From Cercospora beticola (Eukaryota > Ascomycota > Dothideomycetes > Mycosphaerellales > Mycosphaerellaceae), in NCBI RefSeq assembly GCF_033473495.1, contig NC_088937.1, positions 1,860,001 to 1,924,000 on the forward strand: a stretch of DNA of 64,000 nt. The letters run 5' to 3'. Shown here in pieces: positions 9,186-22,192 of the stretch. How positions within the stretch are numbered: the first letter of the stretch is position 1; the number at the start of each line of letters is the position of its first letter. The notes below the pieces were generated by a model. The model saw only the letters and a list, made by a program, of their open reading frames with translations. It was not told the origin of the DNA and searched no databases. The translations under genes were made by a program, and so were the position numbers.

Positions 9186-12100
9186 ATGGCTGGATTTGAT
9201 GAACTCATAGAGCGCCTGCTCTATGATGTCGCGCTGTCGGGCTCGCAAGGTGCGTTTTCAATTTTGTCCAACCTCCCCACCAGCTGCCGCTGTCCATATC
9301 GCGAAAGTGCTCGGTTCGAGTCGGACTTATGTCCAGCACTTTTCGACACGATACTTCGAGTGCTTTACGTCCTCTTCCGCATACTGACCGCATTGCAGGT
9401 TACGACGCTGTGCGCTTCGAGAATGCCGTCCGTGCCTACTATGCTGAGAAGAATGGACTTCGCGAGGCCGACGAAGAGGAAGTGGAGCGGGATTCACTAT
9501 TTGCAGATGTGCCCCCTGTCAGCCAAATCACAGTCGACGAAAAGCTTCTCTCTGCGGTGCTCGAGTGGTTGTGCCGACATCCCGATGTTGAATTGCGACG
9601 TGTCAACCCAGCCGATGATCTCGACATTGCCGGCCGAAACTCTCTTAAGGAGTCGGCGACGGCTGAGATTGCACAGAAGCTCGCAGACAAGCGCATATTC
9701 ACGACCGACGACCGAATATGGCAGGCGATCGCTGGCCATGGACCGGACTTCAGGCGCATCCCGCCACTCGAGTTCGAGATTCTGTCCATTATTGCTGCGC
9801 ACAGCTCGACCGGAGTGCTGCAGCCTACTATTACCAAAATGACGGGGCAAGACAAGCGCTCGGTGCCAAAACGGACGGATAATCTTCAGGCTAAGGGCTA
9901 CATCACGAAGGAAACTGTTATCGGCAGCACTGGCAAGACGAGTCTGCTGAAGCTCATCCGCTTCTCAAAGACACAAAGTCTTGAAAAACCACCAGAAGAG
10001 TCCGCCATCAACAATCTCAAGCCCGTAATTCACTACGACAAAATGTACACCACAATGATGCGCATGCTGAAAGAGAATAACGGCATCGTCACCATGGCTG
10101 ACCTCCGCTATGGTCTTGGCTTTCAAATGGCGCTTAGATGGGAGACCAAAATTCTGGCCCGATGCGTTAGGCGTCTTGCAGAGGGCGGATGCATTCGTCG
10201 CGTAACTGCCAAGATGGCCGACCGAGAGGGCGAAGTGATTACCAGAGTGGGACAACCAGTCTGGCGCAAAGCAAAAGCCATTCAACTTATGCGGGAGCCA
10301 ACAGAGTACGATCGATTGCTGTGGGAGCAGTCCGATCCGAACAAAAAGATGCGAGCTAGTGACGATGAGGACGATGATCAAGCCGACACTGAAGGCGCTG
10401 CAGATGGTGCTGATTCCTCCGATGAGAACGATGATGGACTTATTGAAATTGGTACAATGAAAGAGGTCGGAACCACTGCTCAGCAAATTCAGGCCTTCAA
10501 ACGCCAAGCTGCTGCCACTGACACCGGTGACACGGACATCAATGATCTGGATAGACTCGAGGACCGTGTACCGCCTCACTGGAATCCTGATATCCCATTG
10601 GTGAACATCTTGTTCAACCAAATCAACGAGTCCGGTGAAGGTGGTATTAGCTCAACACAACTCCAGTCAGCGGTAGTCGGACCGCTCTGGAAGCGGCCCA
10701 TGGATGAGTCTCTTGCGCATTTGACCGATATCTGGCAGCATTCACAGCCCCCTCACCTGCGCCACTTGACTGTGGTCCGGGACACCGCTGTCTTCGGTCG
10801 CTCCGCTCAATTCAAGTACCGGACTTTGGCGAACTTCGAAAAGGCAGTTGCTGCTGGCAAAGCTGTGTGGGACGCTGTTCTAGACAACACCAGTTCAAAA
10901 GCTAAGAAGAATCCACTGGAGGAAAAGCCTGACTTGGATCAATGGGGTTTTCCAAAAGTGGCTCATAAGCTCTTAGCCGGTCGCGATGGCCGAGCGTCAC
11001 TCACCGATGGTCGCAAAGGTGTACTCGTAGATCGAATGCTTGCTGTTGGGGTCGATGAAGATGAGGTCGTCGTGGAGGACGATGAAGAATTCGTCCCGGC
11101 GGCACCCAGGCCACCAGTCGTCCGCGCAAAGGCGGCTTCGGGGCGCAGCAAGAAGAAATCTGAGTCTTGGGAATCAACAGCGTCGATTCCTCGCGCGAAA
11201 AGGAAAGGCCCAGTCTCGTATGGCGGCCTTAGCAAGAACGGCAAGAAAATGGGTCGACCGCCAAAGTCAGCTCAATTCGAGGTCGAGACTCCGACGCCTG
11301 ATGATGGCATCGCGAAGGCAAACAAGAGCCCGTATGCTATGCGTCAACGACCAAGTAGGGCTAGAGTGCCAGATGCCGAGATTTGTGAGCCCAGTGTCGA
11401 CCTCGAGGATACCGCAGACGATGAGGATGAGCCTCCAGCCACCCCGAAATCCCGTCGAATACCCTCGAAGTCACCTCTTGACAGCCGAAGGAAGTCTCCC
11501 AGGGCGTTCGAGATTCCATTGGCAGCAGCAGAAGGTGATCAGTCCGGCGATTTCAACACTCAGCAAGCATTGGATTCTCAACTTGCTGTCCTACAGGACA
11601 GTGGGGTCCTGGCGAGTCCAGGATCCGGTGCCAACTCAAGGCGAGGGCCCGGGACGGTAGACGACTACATTCCATTTCACAAGCCGCGCCGGATAAAGGA
11701 GAAAGAGTACGCGGAGTATGACCTTTTCGCCCAAAAGACGGCCGAGAACCGTGTTAGACTTGAGTTGAGTGTTAGTCGCAAGAGGTCCGCTGACGAAGCG
11801 CGTCTGGGCAGCCAGCATATCGCCGCAAAGAGGCAACGTGCGATTGACGGCACCATGCGGACCGTTCCCACCGATAATGGCGATCGTTCGCAAGAGTTGG
11901 TGGCGATGCAGTCTAGCGAATTGCCAGCTGACCGAGTTGCTGAGGTCAAATCTGAAATCCTGCGACGCGAAAGACCTGGCCTTTACATCAACCCACCAGG
12001 AGCCAAGAGTTTGAAGGCTGGAAACTTCGTCTCTCGTGGACGACCGAGAAATGCGAAGATTGCTGTGATCAGGTCCGTTCGTCTGCACGAGTTGGACTGG

Positions 12101-15100
12101 TTTCATGAGGACGATTCTCCACGATTCGCACCGGCGAAGCCACTTGGTAGGAGACGTACGGCCAAGGTTGGCAGTGCGCTCAAGATCTCGGACGACATCA
12201 TTGAAAACTCGGACTCTGATGCTGGAGAAATGAACGCTAAGAGGCAGAAGACGGCAGATACTATGCTCTCGGAGGGACCTGATAATGCTGAGTCCTTGGA
12301 TCAGGACTCAGGCTTTGGAGGTGAGCTAGCATCTGGATCTGGCGACTCTGTGCGCCGCTCTGCAACACCGCGAATGAATCAAGACACGGAAGTGTCTCAC
12401 GTCGGACTTGATGTTGCAGGCGTAGCAGAGAGTTCGCAGGTGCTGCTTGAAGGCGAATCTCGCCCCTCGCATGCCGAAACAGAGGAATCTCCAGCTGGGA
12501 ATGGTATCGACAAAGAAGCTCGTGGTATCACCGAAAGCTCTGCGCCCAAAGCGCTTGACCCACCGCTTCCAGTCACGCCGTCTATCACTGGAGACAAGGC
12601 CCAGAAACAGCCACTTCCAGTTCCGATTTCCGTCGCTGCAGCTCCGATCACGCCTATCTCAGGCGTCAACGTCAATCAAGGTATTGCGAGCAAGTCATCC
12701 GCGAGGATAAAAATCGCAGATACGACATCATTCTATCTTAGCAGGTTTGCACCAGAGCATAGGGCAACCCCACAGCAGCAATACCGACTTCTCTCAGCCA
12801 AGCCAGGCCGCAAGTCTAAGAGAGACCTGGAAGTTCTGGCTGAGCTTCAGAAGCTCATCGGATCTAAAGCGAGGGAGCCCATCACCACTCCCAAATTCAA
12901 GCCTACAGAGATTCCTGACCATGCAGCTTTTGCTGCTGGAACGTCTAACGCTCGTTACGCCACATCCAGCCCAGCTTTGACAAGTCAAAAGGCCAACAGT
13001 GCTGCTCTTCCGAACGAAGTTGGCGGCGTTGTCCAAACTCCGTTCGATGTACAACAACCGCTGTCTTCCACTCCCGAACAGGAGCGTACGAGTCGTGCGA
13101 AGATTCCAGAGAGTCCGCCCAAGCTTGCCAGAAACGATGCCTCGGTCGCAAGCGACGTGGCACCTGTAGAGGACGCCATCGAAACCGAGTCCTCCGATGA
13201 CAGTGAGACCGACAACGAAGACTGGACACACCTTGCTGTATCTTCTCACGGTGCTCCGAAACCTGCAAGCAAAGCTTCACAGCCCACCACGCAGAATCCG
13301 ATGCAGCAAGCCGTCCAGCCGTTACCCTCGAGAGCACCGCCCACAGCGAAGCGAGTGGCCACACCAACGACGAGCAATGAGTATTTCTCTACAGCATACG
13401 TAGATGCTCACCCGGACGAGACGTTCTATCATGTCGGCGCAGGCCGCTGGAAGCAAGGAATGCCGCCTCCGGACAGCTTTCACGAGACATTCCGTGGTCC
13501 TGGCGCTCGAAAAGTTTTGTCACAACGCAAGGCGACTAAGTCAACAACGTCGAACCACGCGTCCCAGAGTGCTATTCGCCAGCATGGATCGGTACAGACC
13601 CCCGCCAACGAATTGGCACCTCGAGACCATGCTACTCCGGCACCGTCTCGTGTCGTTCCGGAATTGACGCCTGAGGCGGCCTCGATTACTCCACGGAACA
13701 CAGCACCTGCGTGGCAAGCCTCTCCCTTGATGATCGTTCGGCCTTACGAGCAGCCTCGCGACAGCACGACAGAGATTTTTACCACGCAAAATGAAGAAGC
13801 TGTCTTGGGGGACCGAACGGAGCTCTCTGATGAGGATGGAGACGAGTACCAAAACCTCGGGAACGACGATCCTGCAGATGGCACCTTCGGAGATGATACC
13901 ATCGCGGAAGACGAAATGGATGTGGACATCTCCGAGCAGGCTGATGTCGAGATCGCGGAAGTAGGACCGACTCGTGTCCTGAAGAGCACAACCAACAAGA
14001 AATCTGGTCCGCCACGACTCGGTGGTAGCACCCAACTTCAGCGGCATGAGCTCATCCTCAATGCTGTGCGGCAATGTGGAGGCGTATTCCCAGGTGACAG
14101 CGAAGTGTGGTACGTGCTAACAACAGCTTGGAGAAAGATTCACAATCGTCTCCCCGACAAGCACACTGTTGAGCGTGCTGTGGAGCAGCTCATGACGGAG
14201 AAGAAGCTGAAGCGCTTTCGATTCCAGTTCAAATCCAAGCACAGCGCTGTGATCACCAAACAGATATTGGCTGAGCCGTCGGTCAACGCAGAAGATGAGA
14301 TCGTCACAGAGATGCGAAAGAAGATGATGAAATGTTATCCACTGCAATACCTACCCGAGGAAGTCGAAATCAACGAAGAACTACGAGAGACAGCGAGCTT
14401 CAAGTTTGGGCGCAAGAAGGCGAAGAATGGAGATGTCAGGCTCTCCCAGAACACCGTAACTTACATGAAGCGGCGCCACGATGAATTTCCTGAGGATCCA
14501 GATCTCGTCGTTCATCAGACTGCAGATGCTGCTGCCCGAGCTGATCGAGAGGCTCAGAGCAGAGGCTTTGCCAACGCTCAAGCTTACCGTAAGCATATGC
14601 TGGAAGTGCACAATGAGTCGAAAAACAAGGCCAATCTGAAGCATCAAGAAAAGAGGCGCAAAGAGCAGCGAGAAGCGGCCTTGGAAGACGCGCAGATTGC
14701 TGCCGAAATCGCGGCTGAGGAAGCAGAACTTTTAGGGGACGCAGCGGGGCAGATCCAGTTGGACAATTACCAACACGACCTTTCCGCTGCTATGCAACCT
14801 CGCCCACCGGGTTACAAGGCCAACATATCCCAGGAAATCAAGTTTGATAATGTATTGCCTAGAGGTAAATCCACCAGACCAGTGCGCAAGACAAGAAGAC
14901 CGCTGGGCTCAATCCGCGCCCCAGCACCCAAGCCACCTCGTAAAGTGTGGTGGGAAGATGGCAGGAAATCGCGGGAGCTTGCCGCAGCACATCTTATGTC
15001 TCCTGCACAAGTCTTCACCCAAAGCAATGGAACTTTTGGTACCAGCGGGCAAGGCTTGACGCAACAGGCTTTCAATTGGCGTGCGGCGCCTGGAACGCTG

Positions 15101-17074
15101 TCCAGCGAGCAGTACCAGAGAGAGACAGCCCGCGTTATTGCTCAGATCAACCAGGGAGATCATGTCAGCGGTGGAGCAGTTTTGGAATCAACGGCGATCG
15201 TCACGCTCAAGGTTCCTAAGGAGAAGCTCGATGCGATAGTGTCGTCCGAGCCCAGACCTGCAGGTCCACGTTTTGTCGACGATGATGACGGATCCGTGTT
15301 TGAAGCAGCGCCTACGCCAAGCTCTGTCGCCATCACTCCCGAGCCCGAACCAGAGCCTCCAAAGAAGCGCAGGAAATACACATCGAGAAAGAAGCGACAA
15401 GCAGATGGTGATGAAGCTGCTCGTGACTCTGACGAGGACTTTGTACCCGCTGCAGCTGGAGATAATCCCGAGGACCGTCGGCCTGTCAAACTCCCGAAAG
15501 TGAAGGGGTCTGGTGCTCGCGGAGTCAAGAAGGCTTTCACAACGAGAGACCGTCAAGCTCATCAGGATTTCAAGGACGTCGATCGTCTCGTGATTGCCAT
15601 CGCTCTGGTCAGTGCCATAGCTGGCGGTGTGAACCAGGACAAACTCAGCTGGAACTTGATTGCTCATGCATTGAGCTATCGATATGAAGGCGAGTTCCTC
15701 CGTCGTCGCTGGGGTCATTATGTGCGCAGTCGCAGACCTGATGTTGAGCAGCTCCGCGACGACATCAGGCAGCCTTTCTTGGAGGCCTATGAACGTGGCG
15801 AGCTTCCTGTCGTCAACTTTCAAGCTTCGCACGAGACTGACTGGCCAGCACTTTTCGAGTGGGTGCAGGCAACTATTCCGATGAATATGTCTCTCACTGT
15901 GGACGAGCATCCTGATGTCCCTGATCTTCCTGCCTCGAAAGAATTGGTACAGGAGAAGTTCACAGTCGAAGAGCGGGGCCAAGTGTTCGAGCTGAACAAG
16001 GATGATTATTTCACGACTATCACCGACCAGAATCGAAGACACTTGGCGCAACGATATCTTCTGGGCAACTTGTTGCCAGGCGAGATCAAGCCTGCTGAGA
16101 ACACGAACAAGGACTTGCTCCTTGCCAAGTCATGGGTCCGTGCGGTAGCCATGACAAAGCAGCATAGCTACAACGCTGAAGATGCGGCTCGGAAAATCAG
16201 TGTCCTGGGAAGCAAGGTCCTCAAGCAAGTCGCCAATGAAATGGTCGAATCTAAGATGTTCCTCCAGGACAAGAAAGGCAGGCAACAGCCAGGTCGGAAC
16301 TTCCAGATCCACCACGAAGTCTTGATTCAGTTCCGTAGATGGCCAGCCACGAAGGATTGTGACGAGCACCGTTACCTGTGTGCTTTAGCCCACTCTTGGT
16401 CAAGGATCAACGACTACTTCAAGCAGACCGACGCTCTGCCGCTTATCCCGGTCACTTCTGATCAGGATTACACAGTCTTGACCAACTTGTGTGCAACCGG
16501 CATGGTGAAATGCACCGTGATACTGCCAGAGACGAAGCAGGAATTCGATGCACCGGCTCCGAAACTCTCGCCCTGGGGCTATTCCGGCACCAATTACCAG
16601 ACAAAGCGTGCGAATCAAGATCAGCTCAAGTTCGATCTCGTCTACGTGAAGACATCTAATTACAGGTACGAGCCGGAGTTGAGAAATGATATCCCGATTC
16701 CTCTGGCACCCCAGGTTGTCGAGGGCGAGATCGGACCACGTATTCCCTTCTGGGTTGACATTCACGGTAACCTTGTCGATGACATCTGGGACATGTGCCT
16801 GAGGTCCATTCTGCACCTTCTGGTCTTCCGCTCCGGCGAACGTGCTGTCACCATGCAGCAGGCCCACAATCATAAACTCTGGCAGTGGGAAATCGAGTTG
16901 ATTCTGCATTGGATGGAGCAGACGGGTCTGGCTCGGAGATGTGGTGAGGGCGAGGAGATTAATGGCATTTGGACTGGAGGATGGACTGCTAGTGATTGGT
17001 GGTTTTGTGCTTTCTTGCCTGAGATGATTACGTGGGAGCCTCCGCAGCAGAGTGGGTTGAGTGAGCTCGATTGA
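9186..17074 (+). CDS. TFIIIC largest subunit, B-block binding (Tfc3/tau138 type)
   Basis: Two exons: 9186-9249 and 9399-17074, with a 149-bp GTGCGT...CAG intron carrying an ACTGAC branch. The join gives LYDVALSGSQ-GYDAVRFENAV. The protein is about 2,579 residues, larger than many homologues, because of long charged, low-complexity linkers. The B-block domain is at about residues 142-195 (LEFEILSIIAAHSSTGVLQPTI). A second winged-helix-like region follows at about 240-310, and the C-terminal ~650 residues form a second conserved block ending GIWTGGWTASDWWFCAFLPE. This subunit recognises the internal B box of tRNA genes to recruit TFIIIB and RNA polymerase III. The second exon is open over 7.6 kb with no frame problem. 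The shorter start at 9329 lies inside the intron and would lose the conserved N-terminus. Confidence 0.88.
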
Positions 17075-17355
17075 GCAGTGGGAAAAGAATTGTAACAGTA
17101 GTGCGCATTGTGAAAATACTTGGGCGCTTTTGGGGGGAGATTTGAACTTCGCTTGATACCCCGAGCCTAAGAATAATAGGGCTGCAATTGAGAGTGTACT
17201 TGATATGCTTTGAAAGAGTTTCTTTACTTGTGCTGTATGCCGGACTACTAATGCTATCGAAGATGCATCAAATTCAACGCCGCCCAAATGCTCCTCAATG
17301 ATTCGCTTGCTCCTATGTGCCAGATTGCCATCACAATGTAGAGGAACTCAATACC

Positions 17356-17808
17356 CTAAACACATCCAGAGAGGCATGGGAACGTCCAGTGCCACACCTC
17401 TTCGTCCTTCTTTGCCTTTTCGCTGCGCTTTTTCTCGCCCTTTGAGCGAACCGAGCTGGCTGCAGAGCTTGTCAGCCCATTTTCGGAGCTGCCGGTGACC
17501 CATGGGTAAGCTGACATGGATGAGACGAATTCTCGGGTGGAGCGTTTGCTTGCTGTCGAATTTGCGCGGGAGGAGTTGTTTGATTTCTTCTCGGAGCTGT
17601 TGGAGCGGGAGAGGAATGAGGTGAAGTCTCGGCGAGTGCTGGATGCGGATGACTTTTGCGAGTAGGTGGAGCTGGCACTGTCGGATTGCAGAGCTGGGTG
17701 GAGGAGGTGCTTGGTCGCGTAGGTTGAGGTTGTTGCTTGAACTGGGGTGTTGTCTGCCATGCCGGACTTGTGGAGGTTGGATTCAATCTTGCGGACGAGG
17801 AATTCCAT
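17356..17808 (-). CDS. small Ser-rich hypothetical protein
   Basis: Frame of 150 residues from the ATG at 17808; the frame extends upstream but the extra part is low-complexity. It begins MEFLVRKIESNLHKSG, followed by a region extremely rich in S, T, K and N, and ends EVWHWTFPCLSGCV, a hydrophobic, cysteine-containing tail. No domain is recognised. It converges on the 3' end of the TFIIIC subunit gene, 281 bases away. Confidence 0.5.
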   Translation of the reverse strand: MEFLVRKIESNLHKSGMADNTPVQATTSTYATKHLLHPALQSDSASSTYSQKSSASSTRRDFTSFLSRSNSSEKKSNNSSRANSTASKRSTREFVSSMSAYPWVTGSSENGLTSSAASSVRSKGEKKRSEKAKKDEEVWHWTFPCLSGCV

Positions 17809-19577
17809 TGTGTGATTGATTGAGTGTTTGAGATGTCTCTGTGAGAAGAGTGTTGAAGATTGTTGCTTGGGTTTGTGTTTGCTGGTCTGAGTGATGATTG
17901 GTGTTGCTGGATGATGAAGGTGACACAGCAGGGAAACCAGGCTCGCTTTATACATCACAGTCACCGACTTTGCTGTGTTGATTGCAACGAAACAGGAAGG
18001 CACACGTTGTCAGCCTTGCCAGGCGGAGCATCAAGCCTCACAAGCCATATCGCTGATAGCGATAGCCGTTGCAGAAGATCGATTGGTGCAACAAGCGAAG
18101 CTTCCCACGTGTACGCTCGTGGTCGCCTTGTGGCTGCTGCACACATCAGCCCTACAATGCTTCGAAGCTGAAGCTTGAAGAGAAGTGGCTTGCTGAGCAA
18201 CGTGGCAGGCGGTGATAGTAGTAGCTGAGCCGCGACGATGGTATTGGTCCATCGCGCAATCCGTAAGCCGTGGCTTACCTGATCCAGCAACCAAACTGCA
18301 TGCGGGTGATGCACTGATATACAAGGTTTTGACTAATGCGCTTCGATTTGGGTATGGCCAATGATGAGTGTTTGGGGCGTCTCCATCGATTGATTCAAGC
18401 CTTTGCACGTGCGATCTCGCGTCAAATTGCTGTGCCTCGTGTTCTCGGTGTCTCCGCTCACCGCGAATGTCGACAGCGGCACATTTGGAGAGCGGTATAC
18501 CAATGACTTGGACAGAAGGCTTCGTGCTGCAGAAAATGGCTGGCGCTCCACTTTGGACGCGTCTTCAATGTGTATTACGGCACCATGTGCTTTTGCTTCT
18601 TGCATGTACTCTCCCTCCGCTGCACGTGTTTCGATCGTGGAAGTGCTCTCCACCCAACAATCGATGGACTTTGATCTTGTATCCGCTTGTCTGACTGTGC
18701 AGTTCTCTGCAGGTGAGTAACGACCATCATGATGCGGAGCAGGGTCTATCTCTCAGTCAGTCACGAGATTCGCATGAGGTCGTAATCTGCTCACTTGCTC
18801 GTAAGCATTACTCCGCCACGTCTATGCCCTCATGACAAGATGGTTTGCGAGGACTGTGGTGGATATGCGACAGTCATAGCGTTTCTGCTGCTTCTCTCGC
18901 TCTGCCTCAACTTCTCGTTCTGGCAATGTGCTCTCTGTTATGCGGACGGTCTTTAGTAGTGAGGTTTTCTCATTGAGAGAAGATGTTTCTGAGTCGGCAG
19001 CGGCATTGCTGGTGCAGTTTCGGCTGGCCAAAAGCTTCTTGAGAAGTGCCATAATGTCGAAGTGTGATTGTCTGGCGATGGTTGTTTGGTTTGACTACTC
19101 GATGATATTCAGTCTGTGGCAGACAAGTGTGTTCCAGCGACATTGAGGTCAACCAGAGCGTCTTATATCTTTACTCGCCCACATCTCACTCGGACTGTGT
19201 GCACGGGTTATACGGAACGACAGTCCGCAGATGAGGCATCCTCAAAGCTCTGTGTTGATCCATTACCGTTGTCGACAGCATACTGGCTGCGGTCCTGGAT
19301 GGAGGCAATGCGAGCATCCAATCGCTTGCATGGCGTGCTCGTCGCCAAACTCCAGACGTCAGTGGTCGCAAGCCATCGGAATGGATGCCTACGCTGTGAA
19401 TGCCGTCCACAATGTGAATCGTGCAGACTGAGAGGAGTGTGGCAGGAAGGAGGATTTGAGTCCGTCGAGCTGGTTCCGAGTGCCGAAAGTCACTCCGCTT
19501 TAGAATACTCCGCTCTTGCTCCGTCTCCCCCATCCATTCCGTTCCACTCCCACACACATCCTGATCCCCGACATGAC
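17809..19577. other. long intergenic region with one weak small frame
   Basis: About 1.8 kb with no gene I can support firmly. The minus-strand frame at 18822-19052 (76 residues, starting MALLKKLLASRN, with a charged E/R/K tail) could be a small gene but has no recognisable motif. The rest has no repeat or RNA structure that I can see. Confidence 0.4.
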
Positions 19578-21783
19578 ATGGTCGACCGCAACCCAGCCAG
19601 CAGGCGGAATGGCAAGCTCGCTTCTTGTGAGCCATGCAGGAAGGGCAAGATCCGTTGCGACCATGGGGTGAGAGATCTGTATCGTTGCAATTGTCTCGCC
19701 TCACTCACGGTGAACTACTAGCGGCCAGTATGCTCAAGGTGCAAGCAGCGAGGTCAGGTAGCGAAGTGTTACTACCACCCGGCGCCGCTCACCAAACCCC
19801 GGGCGTCTGCGGCTCAGAACAGCGACTCAAGCGTTTTCGCCCAGACTTGGACATCGTCGAACTCTTCCCTGGAGAAAGCTGGACCACCGGAGCGAGGGTG
19901 CGAAAATGCCATTGAGCACGCGATTCGTGTAGAGAACGAATCAGACAGCAGGCGAGCTCAATTCGAAAGCCGCGAGACCACCCATAGACGACTTTTGCAA
20001 GACACGATAGAGAATTTGCGGCAACTTCGACATATTGAGGCTGTATCGCTACTCATATCGACCTATGCAAGCGAGGCCCAAGTAGCACTCGTGCCTGGTC
20101 CCCTCATGAATTATGCCGCTTCCACTCTGTCTGCGACTGTGAGGAAATTCTCGCTTCATGAAGATCAAGAGTCCACGGGGAATATCAATCTGTTGGCGGA
20201 AGCGGTCATTCATTCCACGTCTGCCAAGTTGAACATACAGCCCGATCAGGACTATCGAACGTTCGTTGAAATGTTCACGGGAGACAACCTTCGCCTGGAG
20301 ATGCTGGGCCTGATATACACCATTGCGGCTCGAGCTCATGGAAAGAGCATGCCGATAGAAGTCGAGCAGGATGATGAATTGTTGCATGCATTGTTCAAGG
20401 CCGCTCAATCTTGCTTGTACCTGGCGCGGGAGCTGGCTCCGAGTGTCAACGACGTTATGATATGGCTGTCGTTTGAGCTCACACGACTATACACAAATGC
20501 GCAAGGAGACTCACATCCGAATGTCTGGAGATCTCTGGGGGACCTTACCTCGGATGTCTACATACTGGGCATCCATCGCGAATCTAAGGCAGCTAGCGGT
20601 ACTCCCTTTTGGCTTGCAGAGTGTCGGAGAAAGAGTTGGGCTGGTAAGGGCGCTCGTGGACTAACTTCTTGAGCACAAGCACTTACGATCTCTCCAGTTA
20701 TTTACCAATGGGATAAATTCGGGGCTAAGCTCTTCAACAGGCCGCCAAGACTGAATTATTTGTACTCCGACTGCGCATTACCCGCGAACCTCAGTGACCA
20801 TGAGCTCTTGGGAGATCCAGTCACTCTCCAGGAAGCGCGGAGCAAACTGACGGCCAACGGCTGGAACCCGGACGGGCTATACTGCAGCACTACTTGGTGC
20901 CGCATGCGGTACATGGCGAGCGTGATTCAAGAAAAGATTATCGCCTACGAGTACCAGACAGTTACGCCCGACTCTACTCGTGAGTTGCTTGTGCTTTACG
21001 ACCAATTGAATGCATTTTGGGACTCTGTTCCTGACAAACTGCGCTACACGCCCGAAGTGTGGTATACAAAGGTTCATCCGAAGGAATGTTTAATGCTGGC
21101 TGTCGTCTACCTGCTGCATCTTCAAAGCAGTTTCCGCATTCACCGCAAGCTGATGTCGTCAGATGCACTACATGCAAAAAAAGCCCTGGAAGTGGCAAGT
21201 CTGATAGTCAACACTGTCAATCATCTTTCACAAGTACGAGATCGCAGCATTTTCCTGCGATTTGACAACTCATACGTAGTGAGTTGATCAAAGGGCGTCG
21301 ATGCTTCCGAAAGGTACGCTGACGACTCTTCAGATGCTGGACTACGGGCTCTCGGCCGCAGCAACGATGATCGAAGCCATTTCCAATAAAGGTGCTCAAA
21401 ATTGGCACGGGATCATTAGTCGATCGAAGCTGGTTCGCGATTTGTCCGTGTTCGTGGCCAGTCTCGAGGGCATCTGTCAGCCCGGAGAAGCCAACCATGC
21501 AGTTTGCACGAGGGCTGCACGAAGAATTGCCAAGGCTTTGGATGAAGTGCTTGATTCTGGCACAACTACAAAAGAAGATGAACGCTCGAATCAAATTGCT
21601 CAGACGGCCGCTACAGGAACTTTGGTTGACACGACAGCAGCCATACAGCAGACGGTAGAGACTAGCGGATGCGACTTGATCGTCGGAGAGCAAAATGGCT
21701 TTGATGAACTAGATTATTCGGACCTGGATTCTTGGCTAAGAAGCATCGATTGGACGGGTGTTGGCGCGGATTATACCTTTTAG
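19578..21783 (+). CDS. Zn2Cys6 fungal-specific transcription factor 1
   Basis: Four exons: 19578-19667, 19722-20643, 20698-21278, 21334-21783 (introns of 54, 54 and 55 bp). All joins keep frame, giving 680 residues. The binuclear cluster is split by intron 1: C-X2-C-X6-C before it and X6-C-X2-C-X8-C after it (CEPCRKGKIRC then CSRCKQRGQVAKC), near residues 17-48. The middle part resembles the fungal-specific regulatory (MHR) domain, with a charged R/E segment after the zinc cluster. Expected to be a nuclear DNA-binding regulator. Targets cannot be inferred; the nearest downstream gene is the membrane protein at 22193, transcribed towards it. Confidence 0.88.
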
Positions 21784-22192
21784 ATGTGTGCTGTATCGAC
21801 TTCCGCTAGGTGCTCCGAGCCTCTTGACAACTGGAGTTGGTTTGACCTGGTGTCCTTGGGACGAAGTATGGATATGGCAGCGCAGCGGAATGTGATTTGA
21901 TATCGACCGAACTCCTCAATCGAAGTTCAACAAAGAAAGGTGGGTAAGGTGCAACTCTGTTGCTTGTGCCGTGCCACTGATTTACAATCTCCGCCAATCT
22001 GTGCAGGCTAAATGCGAAATCAATCTCAGATTCGAGAGTTTTGCCGCATCGGTACACTATTCGTACATATTCATTGCCCATGCTCGCTCATGTGGTATCA
22101 TGCTACACCAAATCGTCAAGGTCGTCATCACATCATTCCTGTGGTCCAAGAGACTGGAACTCCACTATCCTCCATTTTCTCTCCAGCTTGAT
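21784..22192. other. convergent intergenic region
   Basis: About 400 bases between two facing 3' ends; nothing recognisable. Confidence 0.4.

Noticed and set aside
18822..19052. 76-residue minus-strand frame as a firm gene
   Set aside because: No signal, domain or splice context; kept only as a remark in the intergenic entry.
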